DNA of 43,182 nucleotides from Flavobacteriales bacterium (GCA_018883325.1 VEQH01000034.1:1-43182), one strand, 5' to 3'. Positions 27,538 through 36,751 are shown, numbered from the stretch's first letter. Made by a program: numbers and translations. Notes: a model not told the origin generated them from the sequence alone.

Positions 27538-29493
27538 TTAATTTGCTGTCAATATTTCTTCTACCGTATTTCTAGACACAGCGTGATATTTCGGAGCGAT
27601 TTTCTGAAATATTTCCTTAGCCCAAGCAAGATTTTTAGGTTTTTCAGCTAAAGCTTTGTAAATCGGAACTAGGTATTTTCTTCTTCCTATTTTACTTAAA
27701 AACGCTTCGATTTCTGGTCGAATTTCGGTGTAATCATTTTTTATAGCAAGCACAAACCATTCATTCATAATTTCTGCATTTCCACAAGTTGAAAAGCCTA
27801 AAAACTGATCGAGTTCTTTCATTTTTCGCTTACCAATTGCTGGATTTAGAGCGCGAATGAACGTTTGCCATTCTTGAACAATAAAATCTTTTCGTTCGAT
27901 TTTTTTCACAATCATTCGACGCAAACGTTTGCCTTTTCTTTTGTAATATTTATAAGTGATTTTTGGAGCAAATAAAACTTCGCCTGCATTGGTTTTTTCT
28001 GCCATTTCGGTCATTTTTTCCAACCTGGTAGAGCTTAGTTGCAAACAATTTTTTGGCAATCCTTTTTTATAAATCCATTCTTCGGTATTGAATTGAATTT
28101 TGTTTTTTGAAAGTAATTGTTCATTCAGATATTCAACAAAAACCTTTGAATTAATTGTTTTGAAAGCAAAGTGATGAAAGTACTTTTTAAGAAAAATATC
28201 CATTTGTTTTCTGCCAACTTTCTCTTCTAATGTTTTCAGGAAAAATGCACCTTTTATATATGCAATGTCTGTCATTCCATCATCTGGATTTCTGTTTTCT
28301 AAATCGAGGTATAATTTGGTGTCTTCCGGATGTTTTGATTTTCTGATTTCATCAATTTCATCTTGTAATTCTTGAAATTCAATGATTGCCAAAATATCTG
28401 CAATTTCTTTACCGTATAGTTTTTCCATGATACGATTTTCGAAATAAACCGTAAAACCTTCATTCAGCCAGAAGTCATTCCACGTGTGATTGGTAACCAA
28501 ATTTCCCGACCAAGAATGAGCAAGTTCATGCGCAATTACAGACACCAAACTACGATCGCCTGTGATAATTGTTGGATTTACAAAAGTCAACATTGGATTT
28601 TCCATCCCACCAAACGGAAACGAGTAGGGGAGAACGAGTAAATCGTATTGGTCCCATTGGTATTTTCCGTAAAGTCTTTCAGCTGCATTGAACATTTTGG
28701 GTAAATCCACAAACTCATTTTTTGAAGCATTCATCAACTCAGGTTCACAGTAAACACCAGTGTTTTTACTGAAAGCATGATATTTCAAATCGCCAACAGC
28801 CAAGGCAATCAAATAAGAAGGAATCGCTTTTTCCATTCTAAATTCATAGATGCCTAAATCGTTTTTCTGCTTTTGATTTTTAGCGCTCATTACGGCCATC
28901 AATTCTTGGGGAACTTTCACTTTTGCCGAATAAGTAATGCGATTGGAAGGGGAATCTTGAATTGGAATCCAAGTTCGGGTTAAAATTGCTTGTCCTTGTG
29001 TGTAGAGAAACGGATATTTCTTTGAACTTGTTAGGTTTGAGTCTAGCCAATCCAGTGCTTCCGATTGTTTTGTCGTTTGGTAGTAAATATTTATTTGTGT
29101 TGTTTTTGGACTCACACTAACAAGTAAAGGTTGACCCAAAATGGAATCTCTGTCCATATTGCCAATTACGAAATCTGCTTCGCGTTCTTGATTTGCTTTT
29201 CCAGTGGTAATCTTTTGAATTTGAAGACCTTTAATGTCAAAAATGGCAGTGTCACTTCCGAAGTTTTTCATTGTGTGACGCGCAACTCCATAAATCGTCT
29301 TGTTGTTGAAATTAACTTCTAATTCCAAGTCTAAATGCGTTGTTTTTATTTCTTTTAAGTTCGAATAGCTGTGATCGTCGTAGCTCGAATCGGCGAGTTG
29401 TTCTGTTTTTGTGGCAGGCGCTTTCGGTGTCGTATCACAAGAAACGAGGTAGAACGTTAAAAAAACAATTAGAAATTTGTTTAAAAAGTGCAT
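27538..29493 (-). CDS. M1-family metallo-aminopeptidase, lipoprotein (leukotriene-A4-hydrolase-like)
   Basis: A 651-residue zinc aminopeptidase. The N-terminus MHFLNKFLIVFLTFYLVSC is a lipoprotein signal with Cys19 as the lipid-bearing residue. The catalytic domain has FGGMENP (exopeptidase motif, GxMEN) and HELAHSWSGN with the distal Glu in NEGFTVYFE, the HExxH-x18-E zinc site at about 319-341. YTQGQAILTRTWIPIQDSPS is the N-terminal-domain sequence typical of leukotriene A4 hydrolase relatives. An alpha-helical C-terminal domain follows. Its start shares one base with the stop of the upstream gene (TAATG), so expression is coupled. Confidence 0.9.
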   Translation of the reverse strand: MHFLNKFLIVFLTFYLVSCDTTPKAPATKTEQLADSSYDDHSYSNLKEIKTTHLDLELEVNFNNKTIYGVARHTMKNFGSDTAIFDIKGLQIQKITTGKANQEREADFVIGNMDRDSILGQPLLVSVSPKTTQINIYYQTTKQSEALDWLDSNLTSSKKYPFLYTQGQAILTRTWIPIQDSPSNRITYSAKVKVPQELMAVMSAKNQKQKNDLGIYEFRMEKAIPSYLIALAVGDLKYHAFSKNTGVYCEPELMNASKNEFVDLPKMFNAAERLYGKYQWDQYDLLVLPYSFPFGGMENPMLTFVNPTIITGDRSLVSVIAHELAHSWSGNLVTNHTWNDFWLNEGFTVYFENRIMEKLYGKEIADILAIIEFQELQDEIDEIRKSKHPEDTKLYLDLENRNPDDGMTDIAYIKGAFFLKTLEEKVGRKQMDIFLKKYFHHFAFKTINSKVFVEYLNEQLLSKNKIQFNTEEWIYKKGLPKNCLQLSSTRLEKMTEMAEKTNAGEVLFAPKITYKYYKRKGKRLRRMIVKKIERKDFIVQEWQTFIRALNPAIGKRKMKELDQFLGFSTCGNAEIMNEWFVLAIKNDYTEIRPEIEAFLSKIGRRKYLVPIYKALAEKPKNLAWAKEIFQKIAPKYHAVSRNTVEEILTAN

Positions 29494-31070
29494 TAATTGG
29501 ATTTAAAATTCAGTACGCCAAATCGTTCCTTGTTTCCAAGAATGGAGTACATTAAAATTTCTTTGTTCACTAAATCGACTTTAAACATTTTTGGTACAAC
29601 AATCGATTTCAAATCTTTGCGCGCAAATAAATTTTTACGTTCCTCTTGACCATCGCTTAAATTTAAACTTGTGATTGCTGCCACATTTTTTCTTTTCGAT
29701 AAATTGAAGGAATATACTTTTCTTAAATCTTGTCTGAAATTTCCGAGGTCATCGTAATTTCGAAGGTTATCATTGAAAATAAAATTAATTGTTTTTCCAT
29801 CCGTAAAACTTGAGTAAGAACTAAATGGACCACCGTCATTGATAGAAACTTGTGATTTTGAAATTCTTTTTTGCCAATCAAAAGTTCCTGTTTTTCCAAT
29901 TTTGAACGCAATGATATCATCGTAGTAGTAATACGTCACATTCGAGGACATTCCTGTTCGGTTGTCGTAATTTGCTCGCCTGTAAACATAATATTGTTCC
30001 ATCGAACCAACGATTGACCCATCTTCCAGCACAAAAATATCTCGCAAACGATAATTGTAATATTGATTTTGAAGATTTGGATTCGTTCCAATTGTTGCTT
30101 GTCGGTCATACAAATCGTTGTCTAACCAACTTTCCATCGCAATTTCTTTGTCAAACGGAATGATTCCTTTGGAGACAACGCTGTCGTTTTTTGCATCAAT
30201 TGTAATAATGAAAACACCTAAAATCCCTTGTCGATTGCCTTTTCCATACAAACCAGAAAGCGTACAAATACTGCTGTCATTAGAATTTAGTTGCATATCG
30301 TCAACTCTCAAACCATCGACCTCAATTGAAAATTCTTTGAGTTGGTTGTTGTTGATTTTATAAAGATGTAAGGATTTGAAATTCTCAAAATCGCGACCAA
30401 ACAGGCGATCATTGGGTTTGTTGTGTTCGGTAATACTAACTAAATACTCACCAGCGTTTGAAATGTGTTGTTCATTGATTGTTGTAATATTTCCATCAAA
30501 AGGAAGAGAATACTCACCAGCTTGCACTTCTTTTAAACTTTGATCGATTACTTTATAACCGTAAATATCACTAATTTCCTTTCTTCCAGGTACTTCCCAA
30601 ACAATCCCGATGTATTTTCTATTTTGCGATTGAATGATGTTGAAATTCGGTTGTGCACCCAATTTATTGTTGGTATAGCTTGCAATTAAAAGTGATGGTC
30701 CAGAGGCATCAAGATTTTCATCCAAGGGTTGCATGTACAAAGTCATTACGCCGTTGCTCTTGTCGGAGAGGAAAACAATTAATTGATTACCAAAGTAATA
30801 AGCAGTTTCGAAATTTGCGATTCCTGTTTCGGCAACAAGTTTTATTCTTTTTTGCTGAAGGAAGGCTAAATTTTCATTTTCTGAAATTCGATAGGTTCCA
30901 AATGAACTTCCTGTGTAGCGTAAACTGTAAAAGTCATTTGAATTTTTAGGTAAAATTTCAAGCAAAGCACCTTGACTTCTTTCCAATTCTCCCCAAAAAA
31001 TAGGGAACTCTTTTTGTGAAAAAACAATTCCTTGAATGAGTGAAAAAAGAAGTAAAAGTAGTAGTTTCAT
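29493..31070 (-). CDS. Unknown exported beta-rich protein
   Basis: I recognise no family. The 525 residues start with a signal peptide (LLLLLLFSLIQGIVFSQ) and then show strand-turn patterns throughout, with few Cys and many Asn/Asp/Tyr, as in periplasmic beta-propellers. There is no sorting domain at the end, so it is probably periplasmic or held at the outer membrane by partners. It lies between purB (5 nt) and the M1 peptidase (1-nt overlap), which suggests co-expression but not a shared pathway. Confidence 0.7.
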   Translation of the reverse strand: MKLLLLLLFSLIQGIVFSQKEFPIFWGELERSQGALLEILPKNSNDFYSLRYTGSSFGTYRISENENLAFLQQKRIKLVAETGIANFETAYYFGNQLIVFLSDKSNGVMTLYMQPLDENLDASGPSLLIASYTNNKLGAQPNFNIIQSQNRKYIGIVWEVPGRKEISDIYGYKVIDQSLKEVQAGEYSLPFDGNITTINEQHISNAGEYLVSITEHNKPNDRLFGRDFENFKSLHLYKINNNQLKEFSIEVDGLRVDDMQLNSNDSSICTLSGLYGKGNRQGILGVFIITIDAKNDSVVSKGIIPFDKEIAMESWLDNDLYDRQATIGTNPNLQNQYYNYRLRDIFVLEDGSIVGSMEQYYVYRRANYDNRTGMSSNVTYYYYDDIIAFKIGKTGTFDWQKRISKSQVSINDGGPFSSYSSFTDGKTINFIFNDNLRNYDDLGNFRQDLRKVYSFNLSKRKNVAAITSLNLSDGQEERKNLFARKDLKSIVVPKMFKVDLVNKEILMYSILGNKERFGVLNFKSN

Positions 31071-31075
31071 TTGTT

Positions 31076-32431
31076 TTAGTTTACCAATTGTATACCGAGG
31101 TAAGTTGTTGGTTTTATTTGTTTTAACTCTGCTTTTAATTGCTCGTTCACTGCCAAAGTGTCGATAAAAGCATGAACAGATTCCATTGTTACTTTTTCAT
31201 TTTTACGAGTCAAACCTTTTAGTGCTTCGTAAGGTTTTTCAAATCCTTCACGTCTTAAAATTGTTTGAATCGCTTCGGCAACAACAGCCCAATTATTTTC
31301 CAAATCTTCCTCTAATTTGTCACAATTTAGTAATAATTTACCTAAACCGTTTAAAGTAGATTGAAAAGCGATAATGGTGTGACCAAGTGGCATTCCGACT
31401 GCACGTAAAACGGTTGAATCAGTTAAGTCACGTTGCAATCGAGAAACAGGTAATTTTGCAGCTAAATGTTCAAAAAGGGCGTTGGCAATACCTATATTTC
31501 CTTCAGAATTTTCAAAATCAATAGGGTTCACTTTATGGGGCATTGCCGAAGAACCGATTTCTCCGTCTTTCAGTTTTTGCTTGAAATAATCCATTGAAAT
31601 GTAAGTCCACATATCGCGGTTTAGATCCAATAAAATTGTATTGATTCGTTTTAGACAGTCAAAAAGGGCTGCTAAATTATCGTAATGTTCGATTTGTGTC
31701 GTTGTTTGACTTCTGTCTAAACCTAGATTTTTATTCACGAAATCATTTGCAAAATCTACCCAATTGATTTCTGGAAAAGCGATATGATGCGCGTTGAAAT
31801 TTCCTGTTGCACCGCCAAATTTTGCGGAAAAAGGAATTGCTAAAAGATGCTTGCGTTGAACAGATAAACGTTCAGAAAACACTTGAATTTCTTTTCCTAA
31901 ACGTGTAGGCGAAGCAGGTTGACCATGTGTTTTTGCCAACATGGGAATATCCTTCCATTCATTTTGGAATTCAACCAACTTGGCAATAATTTCATCGAGT
32001 ATTGGTAAATAAACGTGCAAAATTCCTTCTTTCAAGGACAATGGAATCGATGTATTGTTAATGTCTTGCGAAGTCAAACCGAAATGAATAAACTCTAAAT
32101 ATTCTCCTAATCCCAGCGATTGCATGCGGTCTTTTAAGAAATATTCAACAGCTTTCACATCGTGATTGGTGATTTTTTCCGAATCCTTAATCCATTGAGC
32201 ATCAGATTCAGAGAAGTTTTGATAAATCGCTTTAAGTTCCTCAATTTTTGAAGTTGGAAACGAACTCAAGGCTTGAATAGGCATTTTTGTCAAAGCGATA
32301 AAATACTCAACTTCAACTTGAACACGGTAGCGAATCAATCCAAATTCAGAAAAAAATGGACTCAAGGATTTTGTTTTAGAAAAATAACGACCGTCGATCG
32401 GTGAAATTGCGGTAAGAGGACTGAAATTCAT
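31076..32431 (-). CDS. purB: Adenylosuccinate lyase
   Basis: The 451-residue lyase acts twice in purine synthesis, splitting fumarate from SAICAR and from adenylosuccinate. The fumarase/aspartase-family signature GSSAMPHKVNPIDFENSEGN lies near residue 290, with the flexible catalytic-Ser loop. TSQDINNTS and KTHGQPASPTRLGKE (catalytic His) are also present. Length matches family members. A minus-strand TAACTTTG box (32449-32456) lies 18 nt before the ATG and is a good -7 element, making purB the first gene of the three-gene operon. Confidence 0.95.
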   Translation of the reverse strand: MNFSPLTAISPIDGRYFSKTKSLSPFFSEFGLIRYRVQVEVEYFIALTKMPIQALSSFPTSKIEELKAIYQNFSESDAQWIKDSEKITNHDVKAVEYFLKDRMQSLGLGEYLEFIHFGLTSQDINNTSIPLSLKEGILHVYLPILDEIIAKLVEFQNEWKDIPMLAKTHGQPASPTRLGKEIQVFSERLSVQRKHLLAIPFSAKFGGATGNFNAHHIAFPEINWVDFANDFVNKNLGLDRSQTTTQIEHYDNLAALFDCLKRINTILLDLNRDMWTYISMDYFKQKLKDGEIGSSAMPHKVNPIDFENSEGNIGIANALFEHLAAKLPVSRLQRDLTDSTVLRAVGMPLGHTIIAFQSTLNGLGKLLLNCDKLEEDLENNWAVVAEAIQTILRREGFEKPYEALKGLTRKNEKVTMESVHAFIDTLAVNEQLKAELKQIKPTTYLGIQLVN

Positions 32432-32448
32432 ATCTTTTTAGAAAGGTG

Positions 32449-32484
32449 CAAAGTTAAGACTTTGAAGCCTATGAAATTCCCAAA
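32449..32484 (-). promoter_or_regulatory. Promoter of the purB operon
   Basis: TAACTTTG (minus strand, 32449-32456) fits TAnnTTTG. TTTG on the same strand at 32481-32484 may be the -33 element, with a spacer of about 24 nt that is slightly long. Confidence 0.5.
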
Positions 32485-32530
32485 AAACTTAAAGATATTC
32501 ATAAGGAATTAACAAAATCAAGGATTGTTG

Positions 32531-32555
32531 TTTGTTCGATTTTTGGGTGGGGGGA
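32531..32555 (+). repeat. G-rich direct repeat, copy 1
   Basis: A 25-nt stretch (TTTGTTCGATTTTTGGG followed by TGGGGGGA) is repeated exactly at 33062-33086. The match weakens over about 9 nt further left in both copies. The G-run could fold into a quadruplex. Confidence 0.8.
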
Positions 32556-32588
32556 ACTATTTTTAGTAGTGGGAGTTTGTTATGTCTA

Positions 32589-32726
32589 TCAGAGAAAGGG
32601 AATCGGGAATATATGGATTAGTTTCTGATTTTTTTTAAGGTATTCATAAACATATTCTAAAACTTGAAAATATGCTTTTTCTGCAAAAGGCGTTATTTTT
32701 ATTTCGAATTCTTGATCTTCAACCAT
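32589..32726 (-). pseudogene. Truncated ParE/RelE-like toxin
   Basis: A 45-residue frame starts inside the antitoxin gene (28-nt overlap, as in intact pairs). It reads MVEDQEFEIKITPFAEKAYF then QVLEYVYEYLKKNQ, which is the usual opening strand and first helix of ParE/RelE toxins (about 95 residues). After that the sequence becomes unrelated and stops at TGA. The toxin core and catalytic/target-contact residues are missing, so it should be inactive. The direct repeat lies just downstream of the break. Confidence 0.6.
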
Positions 32727-32914
32727 TGTTCAACATCGTTTGAAAAAGATTCATAAGAACGCCCTTCATTATTTTGGATTTGATCTAAAGAAATTTCAGT
32801 TCTAGCTTGTAATTCTAAATCTGTTATAAGTGATTCAAACTTATCAATAATCGAAACTTGTTTAATTCTCATAATTCGTTCAATAAGAATTAACTTGTTT
32901 GTTTCTATGTTCAT
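32699..32914 (-). CDS. Orphan antitoxin-like protein
   Basis: A 71-residue helical protein starting at ATG 32914 (an in-frame GTG lies three codons upstream). MNIETNKLILIERIMRIKQ is typical of short Bacteroidota antitoxins whose N-terminal helix-turn part binds the operator. The C-terminal YESFSNDVEQWLK would wrap the toxin. The partner gene overlaps its end and is truncated, so it is probably a relic kept by chance or acting as an anti-toxin against relatives. Naming is by pattern only. Confidence 0.5.
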   Translation of the reverse strand: MNIETNKLILIERIMRIKQVSIIDKFESLITDLELQARTEISLDQIQNNEGRSYESFSNDVEQWLKIKNSK

Positions 32915-33061
32915 GTTTTTCACTTTAAAAATTAAAATTTTGAAATATTAAATCAATTGCACAATTTGAAAAAACTAAACTTGTATTGTATTCAATTTGA
33001 TAAACAAAAACTCTTCTTTTAAAATAAATTTCCCAAAACTTAAATATGGTAGAGATTGTGA

Positions 33062-33086
33062 TTTGTTCGATTTTTGGGTGGGGGGA
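33062..33086 (+). repeat. G-rich direct repeat, copy 2
   Basis: Exact 25-nt partner of 32531-32555, about 530 nt away. The pair brackets the toxin-antitoxin relic. Confidence 0.8.
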
Positions 33087-33210
33087 TTGGGACGGTTTTC
33101 CCTTTTATAGTAAGGAACTTGCGAGGTTCTTGCGTTTTTTGCTTTTCTTTTTACATGGTACTTTGATATGCTCAGCTTAAAAAAGTGAAGAGGGAAAAAT
33201 GTGCTAATTA

Positions 33211-33427
33211 TAAATGTGCTAATGAAAGAATTAAAAAACACTTCTTCGAGTTAAGGTTTAATGAGGTAATTCTTCGAGCCAAAATTCTAATTAAAAATCA
33301 AGCATCCGCAATACGACGGGCTCAAAGCAAGAAATTAAAATTCATACCACATAGATACATAGCTAAAGGAAGTTTAATTCGCATTCGCGGAAGAAAATTA
33401 GAAAAAATGAAAATTGAAAGTTGAGAA
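33211..33427 (+). repeat. Distant copy of the 25-26 kb repeat family
   Basis: At 33213-33304 CTAATGAAAGAATTAAAAAA and CACTTCTTCGAGTTAAGG, then TTCGAGCCAAAATTCTAATT, parallel 25511-25606. At 33346-33427 ACCACATAGATACATAG, then CGCATTCGCGGAAGAAAATT and GTTGAGAACTG, parallel the 152-nt units with more changes. Confidence 0.75.
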
Positions 33428-33759
33428 CTGATACTTCAATACACTTCAGCAGATTCAGTGTAAAAGCTCAGTGCAAGTGAAAAAGAAACAACACACAGTA
33501 GCAGCGAAGCTAAAAGTCTAGGCTTTGAATTTCAACTTCAGTAGCTAAAACCATGTAATTCAAGACCGAGAATTGTTCGTCGAAATTTACAAAAAAGCGC
33601 TCACTTCGAATAAATTCTTGATTTTCAAAATAAAGGATTTTTTATTCGTACGATTATGAACTTTCAAATGATTTTTTAATCCAATCACCTTTAAGAGTCG
33701 CTGTGAATTAAGGAAAAACAAAAGATTTTTCAATTATATTTACAAAAACTCAATTTTAT
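33428..33759. other. 332-nt spacer before hsdM
   Basis: No gene or terminator is evident. A TATATTTA near 33737 could be part of the hsdM promoter, but no convincing -33 element accompanies it. Confidence 0.35.
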
Positions 33760-35382
33760 ATGGCTAAAGCCGACATCAATTTTGAAAAGGAACTTTGGGA
33801 TGCAGCGAATGAATTACGTGGTGCTGTTTCTGAAAACAACTACAAAAACTACATTCTGCCGCTTGTATTTTTAAAACATTTGAGCGAACGGTTTGAAATC
33901 GTGCAAGATGAAATAAAAGAACTCCTCACAAGTCCAACTTCTACCTATTATACTTTAGATCAATCTGAAATTAATTATGTTTTGGAGGACAGAGATGAAT
34001 ATTTGTCTCGAAATACTTTTATGATTCCTCAAAAAGCTTCTTGGCAATATTTAAAAGACAATGCAGAACAAGATGACATTAAAGTTATCATTGATGATGC
34101 TTTTGAAGTGATTCAAGAGTTGTTAATTGAACACAATCCTCAATTACAGAATTTATTGCCTCGAATTTTTGTGAAAAGTGAGTTGTCTCCCAAACAAACT
34201 GGTGGAATCATTAATTTACTTTCACATCCAAAATTCTCAGAAAAAGAAAATCCTGAAAGTGATATTTTAGGTAGAATTTATGAATATTACATCGGACGTT
34301 TTGCAATGGCAGAAGGTTCTGGAGCAGGACAATTTTTTACACCCGGAAGCATTGTGCGCTTGTTGGTTGATTTGTTAGAACCTTACAAAGGACGCATTTT
34401 TGACCCAGCTTGTGGAAGTGGAGGAATGTTCGTTCAATCCTTGAAGTTTATTAATGAACACGGAGGAAATAAAAACGACATTTCCATTTTCGGACAAGAA
34501 ATGACTGCTCAAACCTTGCGTTTATGCCTGATGAATCTCCTTTTACGTGATTTATCTTTCGATATTAAACTAGGAAATTCATTACTCGACGACAAATTCC
34601 CAAGTTTGAAAGCGGATTTTATTATCGCAAACCCGCCATTTAATGTAAGTAACTGGCATCCAGAAGATTTGCCCGATGGCGACCCGCGTTTGTTTGGACC
34701 AAAAGAAGAATTCACAACTGACGGAAATGCCAACTACATGTGGATGCAAACCTTTTGGAGTCATTTGAGCGATGTAGGCACAGCAGGAATTGTGATGGCA
34801 AACGGCGCAATGACTTCCAACAACAAAGGAGAAAAAAATGTGCGCCAACACATGGTAGAAAACAGCATGATTGACGCGATTGTACGTTTGCCCGATAAAT
34901 TGTTTTTGACAACTGGCATACCTGCTTGCATTTTTATCTTGAGTAAAAACCGCGATGGAAAAGACGGCAAACACCGCAATCGAACGAACGAAATCCTGTT
35001 TCTCGATGCCTCCAAAATGGGAACGATGGCTAGCCGCAAACTCCGTGTCTTCACAGATGCCGACATTGAAAAAATAACTTCCACTTACCATTCTTGGAGA
35101 AACAAAGCGAAGACTGAAACGCTCGTTAATGCGACAGCTGAGGCTCTCGAAGCCAGAGCATACCAAGACATCGATGGTTTTTGTAAATCCGCCACCCTCG
35201 AAGAAGTACGTGCCCAAGATTACAAACTCACGCCGGGCATCTACGTGGGCACCGAAGCCGCAGAAGAGGACAGCGAACCTTTCGAAGAAAAAATGGCACG
35301 TTTGCAAGCGCAGTTATTGGAGCAGTTTGAGAAAGGTAATGAATTGCAGGAAAGGATAAAAATGAATTTTGGGAGAATATGA
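33760..35382 (+). CDS. hsdM: Type I restriction-modification, DNA methyltransferase subunit
   Basis: The 540-residue N6-adenine methyltransferase subunit that pairs with HsdS to methylate the recognition site and joins HsdR for restriction. An N-terminal helical domain (WDAANELRGAVSENNYKNYI) is followed by GAGQFFTPGSIVRLLV (about 190), the SAM-binding DPACGSGGMF (about 214) and the catalytic NPPFNVSNW (about 290). All motifs are intact, so methylation should be possible with hsdS. From about 34.6 kb to the end, codons become clearly more G+C-rich than in the first half. The stop overlaps the next gene's ATG (ATGA). Confidence 0.95.
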   Translation: MAKADINFEKELWDAANELRGAVSENNYKNYILPLVFLKHLSERFEIVQDEIKELLTSPTSTYYTLDQSEINYVLEDRDEYLSRNTFMIPQKASWQYLKDNAEQDDIKVIIDDAFEVIQELLIEHNPQLQNLLPRIFVKSELSPKQTGGIINLLSHPKFSEKENPESDILGRIYEYYIGRFAMAEGSGAGQFFTPGSIVRLLVDLLEPYKGRIFDPACGSGGMFVQSLKFINEHGGNKNDISIFGQEMTAQTLRLCLMNLLLRDLSFDIKLGNSLLDDKFPSLKADFIIANPPFNVSNWHPEDLPDGDPRLFGPKEEFTTDGNANYMWMQTFWSHLSDVGTAGIVMANGAMTSNNKGEKNVRQHMVENSMIDAIVRLPDKLFLTTGIPACIFILSKNRDGKDGKHRNRTNEILFLDASKMGTMASRKLRVFTDADIEKITSTYHSWRNKAKTETLVNATAEALEARAYQDIDGFCKSATLEEVRAQDYKLTPGIYVGTEAAEEDSEPFEEKMARLQAQLLEQFEKGNELQERIKMNFGRI

Positions 35383-36026
35383 AAAAAGCCCTAACTATTA
35401 GTTTTGTTTTAATTTGTTTGTCATTTCTGGCTTCTGTTTCAAAAAATAAAACTGAAATAGCAACTAAACACGAAAAAAAATATTCTGAAAATAAAACTGA
35501 TTTTTGGGATAAATATTCAAGTGGTATAATAGCAGGATTTACAATTTTTGTATCATTAGGAATTTCAGTATATCAAGCTAAAGCTAGTCATAAACACAAC
35601 AGAGAATTAGTTATTTCAGAAGCAAGAATTGAATGGATTCAAAAACTAAGACCGTTATTAGGAGGGTTAATTTCAATTGCAGGGACTTTAGATTACAAAA
35701 TTGATGAGTTCACTAAGAAAAAAAACTATAAAAATCAACCAATTTCAGAACTTCCATTAGATATGCAAAATGAAGTTTCTGAAATTTTACTTTTGATAAA
35801 TGATTTTAGAAAAAATTTCAATGAAATAAAACTATTCTTAAATCACAATGAGGTAAATCACAAAAAATTCATTAGTGATGTTGACAATTACATAATCCAA
35901 ATAACAAATACAAATACAACGAATAACACAAAAATTGATGAAGATGTATTAATCAATTCCGCAAGAGTTATTCTAAAAGAAGCTTGGGAACAATCAAAAG
36001 AATCATCAAAAAAAATGCTTTTTTAA
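35379..36026 (+). CDS. Small two-helix membrane protein inside the RM operon
   Basis: Function unknown. The 215 residues begin with a hydrophobic segment (residues 5-20) and a second one at about 50-65 (SGIIAGFTIFVSLGISVYQA), followed by a cytoplasmic helical part that starts SEARIEWIQKLRPLLGGLIS. This layout (membrane helices, then R-x-x-W-I-x-x-L-R and a long helical tail) is common in small proteins near restriction systems and phage-defence genes, but no role is established. It is translationally coupled to hsdM by ATGA. It is extremely A+T-rich compared with the hsdM 3' half, which suggests separate origin. Confidence 0.7.
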   Translation: MKKALTISFVLICLSFLASVSKNKTEIATKHEKKYSENKTDFWDKYSSGIIAGFTIFVSLGISVYQAKASHKHNRELVISEARIEWIQKLRPLLGGLISIAGTLDYKIDEFTKKKNYKNQPISELPLDMQNEVSEILLLINDFRKNFNEIKLFLNHNEVNHKKFISDVDNYIIQITNTNTTNNTKIDEDVLINSARVILKEAWEQSKESSKKMLF

Positions 36027-36091
36027 ATTATTAATAAAGAATATTAGTAAGAGATTAAAAAACACAGAATTAAAAGGTTACATGAAATAAT

Positions 36092-36751
36092 ATGATTAAG
36101 AAATTAATAAATATCGAGAAATATACAATACCTCAAATGCTTCTTTTGATTGCATTTATTATTATGGTGTTACCAATTTTACTTACAGTTCCTGCGATTT
36201 TCAATTTCTTGAATTTTTCCGAAAAAGGACAAATTGGAGATACAATTGGTGGTATTACAGCACCTTTTATAAATGGTTTAGCTGCAATTTTAGTTTTTCT
36301 TGCTTTCAAGGAACAAATCAAGGCAAATGAGATATTCAAAAATCAAGAAAAAAGTAAAATGATATTAGACCAAATCTCATTAATTCAGGAAGATAAAATG
36401 GAAATTGAAAAAATAATTGGGGGAATTATTAGAAATTTAAGTTATTATCAAAGCCCTTTTAATGCAGGAAATGCTCTATTACTGAATAAATTAACCTATT
36501 TCATTACTGAAATAAGATTAACGAATGATTTAATTAATAACTATTCCGGGGATAAAGATTTTCTTTACAAAAAACTACATTATCTCTATACCATCAAATA
36601 CAAAGACATAATGAATGAATTAAATAAGCGCCTACATCCACCATTTTATTGTCATGCAGATTACACAACTTATATTTTTGATATTCAAATTGCAATTCAA
36701 GAATTTAATACAACTTTCAACGATATTAATAAATTCAAAGTTAATAGCTAA
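36092..36751 (+). CDS. Putative phage abortive-infection membrane protein (AbiC-like)
   Basis: A 219-residue protein with two membrane helices (about 15-40 and 55-72) and a helical cytoplasmic tail. SEKGQIGDTIGGITAPFING followed by a second hydrophobic helix and FKEQIKANEIF matches the pattern of the putative AbiC family (short loop, GD-x-x-GG-x-x-x-P, second helix, then Q-rich coiled helix). Members are proposed to stop infected cells, but the mechanism is unproven. It ends directly at the hsdS ATG (TAA then ATG), so it belongs to the RM operon. Confidence 0.6.
   Translation: MIKKLINIEKYTIPQMLLLIAFIIMVLPILLTVPAIFNFLNFSEKGQIGDTIGGITAPFINGLAAILVFLAFKEQIKANEIFKNQEKSKMILDQISLIQEDKMEIEKIIGGIIRNLSYYQSPFNAGNALLLNKLTYFITEIRLTNDLINNYSGDKDFLYKKLHYLYTIKYKDIMNELNKRLHPPFYCHADYTTYIFDIQIAIQEFNTTFNDINKFKVNS

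Noticed and set aside
32975..33241. Minus-strand 88-residue frame
   Set aside because: It runs through the G-rich direct repeat and repeat-derived DNA and shows no family pattern.
33185..33424. Plus-strand 79-residue basic frame
   Set aside because: It lies wholly in a copy of the dispersed repeat family; the basic composition comes from A-rich DNA.
34582..35307. Long minus-strand open frame (241 residues) inside hsdM
   Set aside because: It is the antisense of a well-supported hsdM with intact motifs. Its translation is rich in Cys/Phe/His and has no domain pattern; long antisense frames arise from the G+C-richer codons here.
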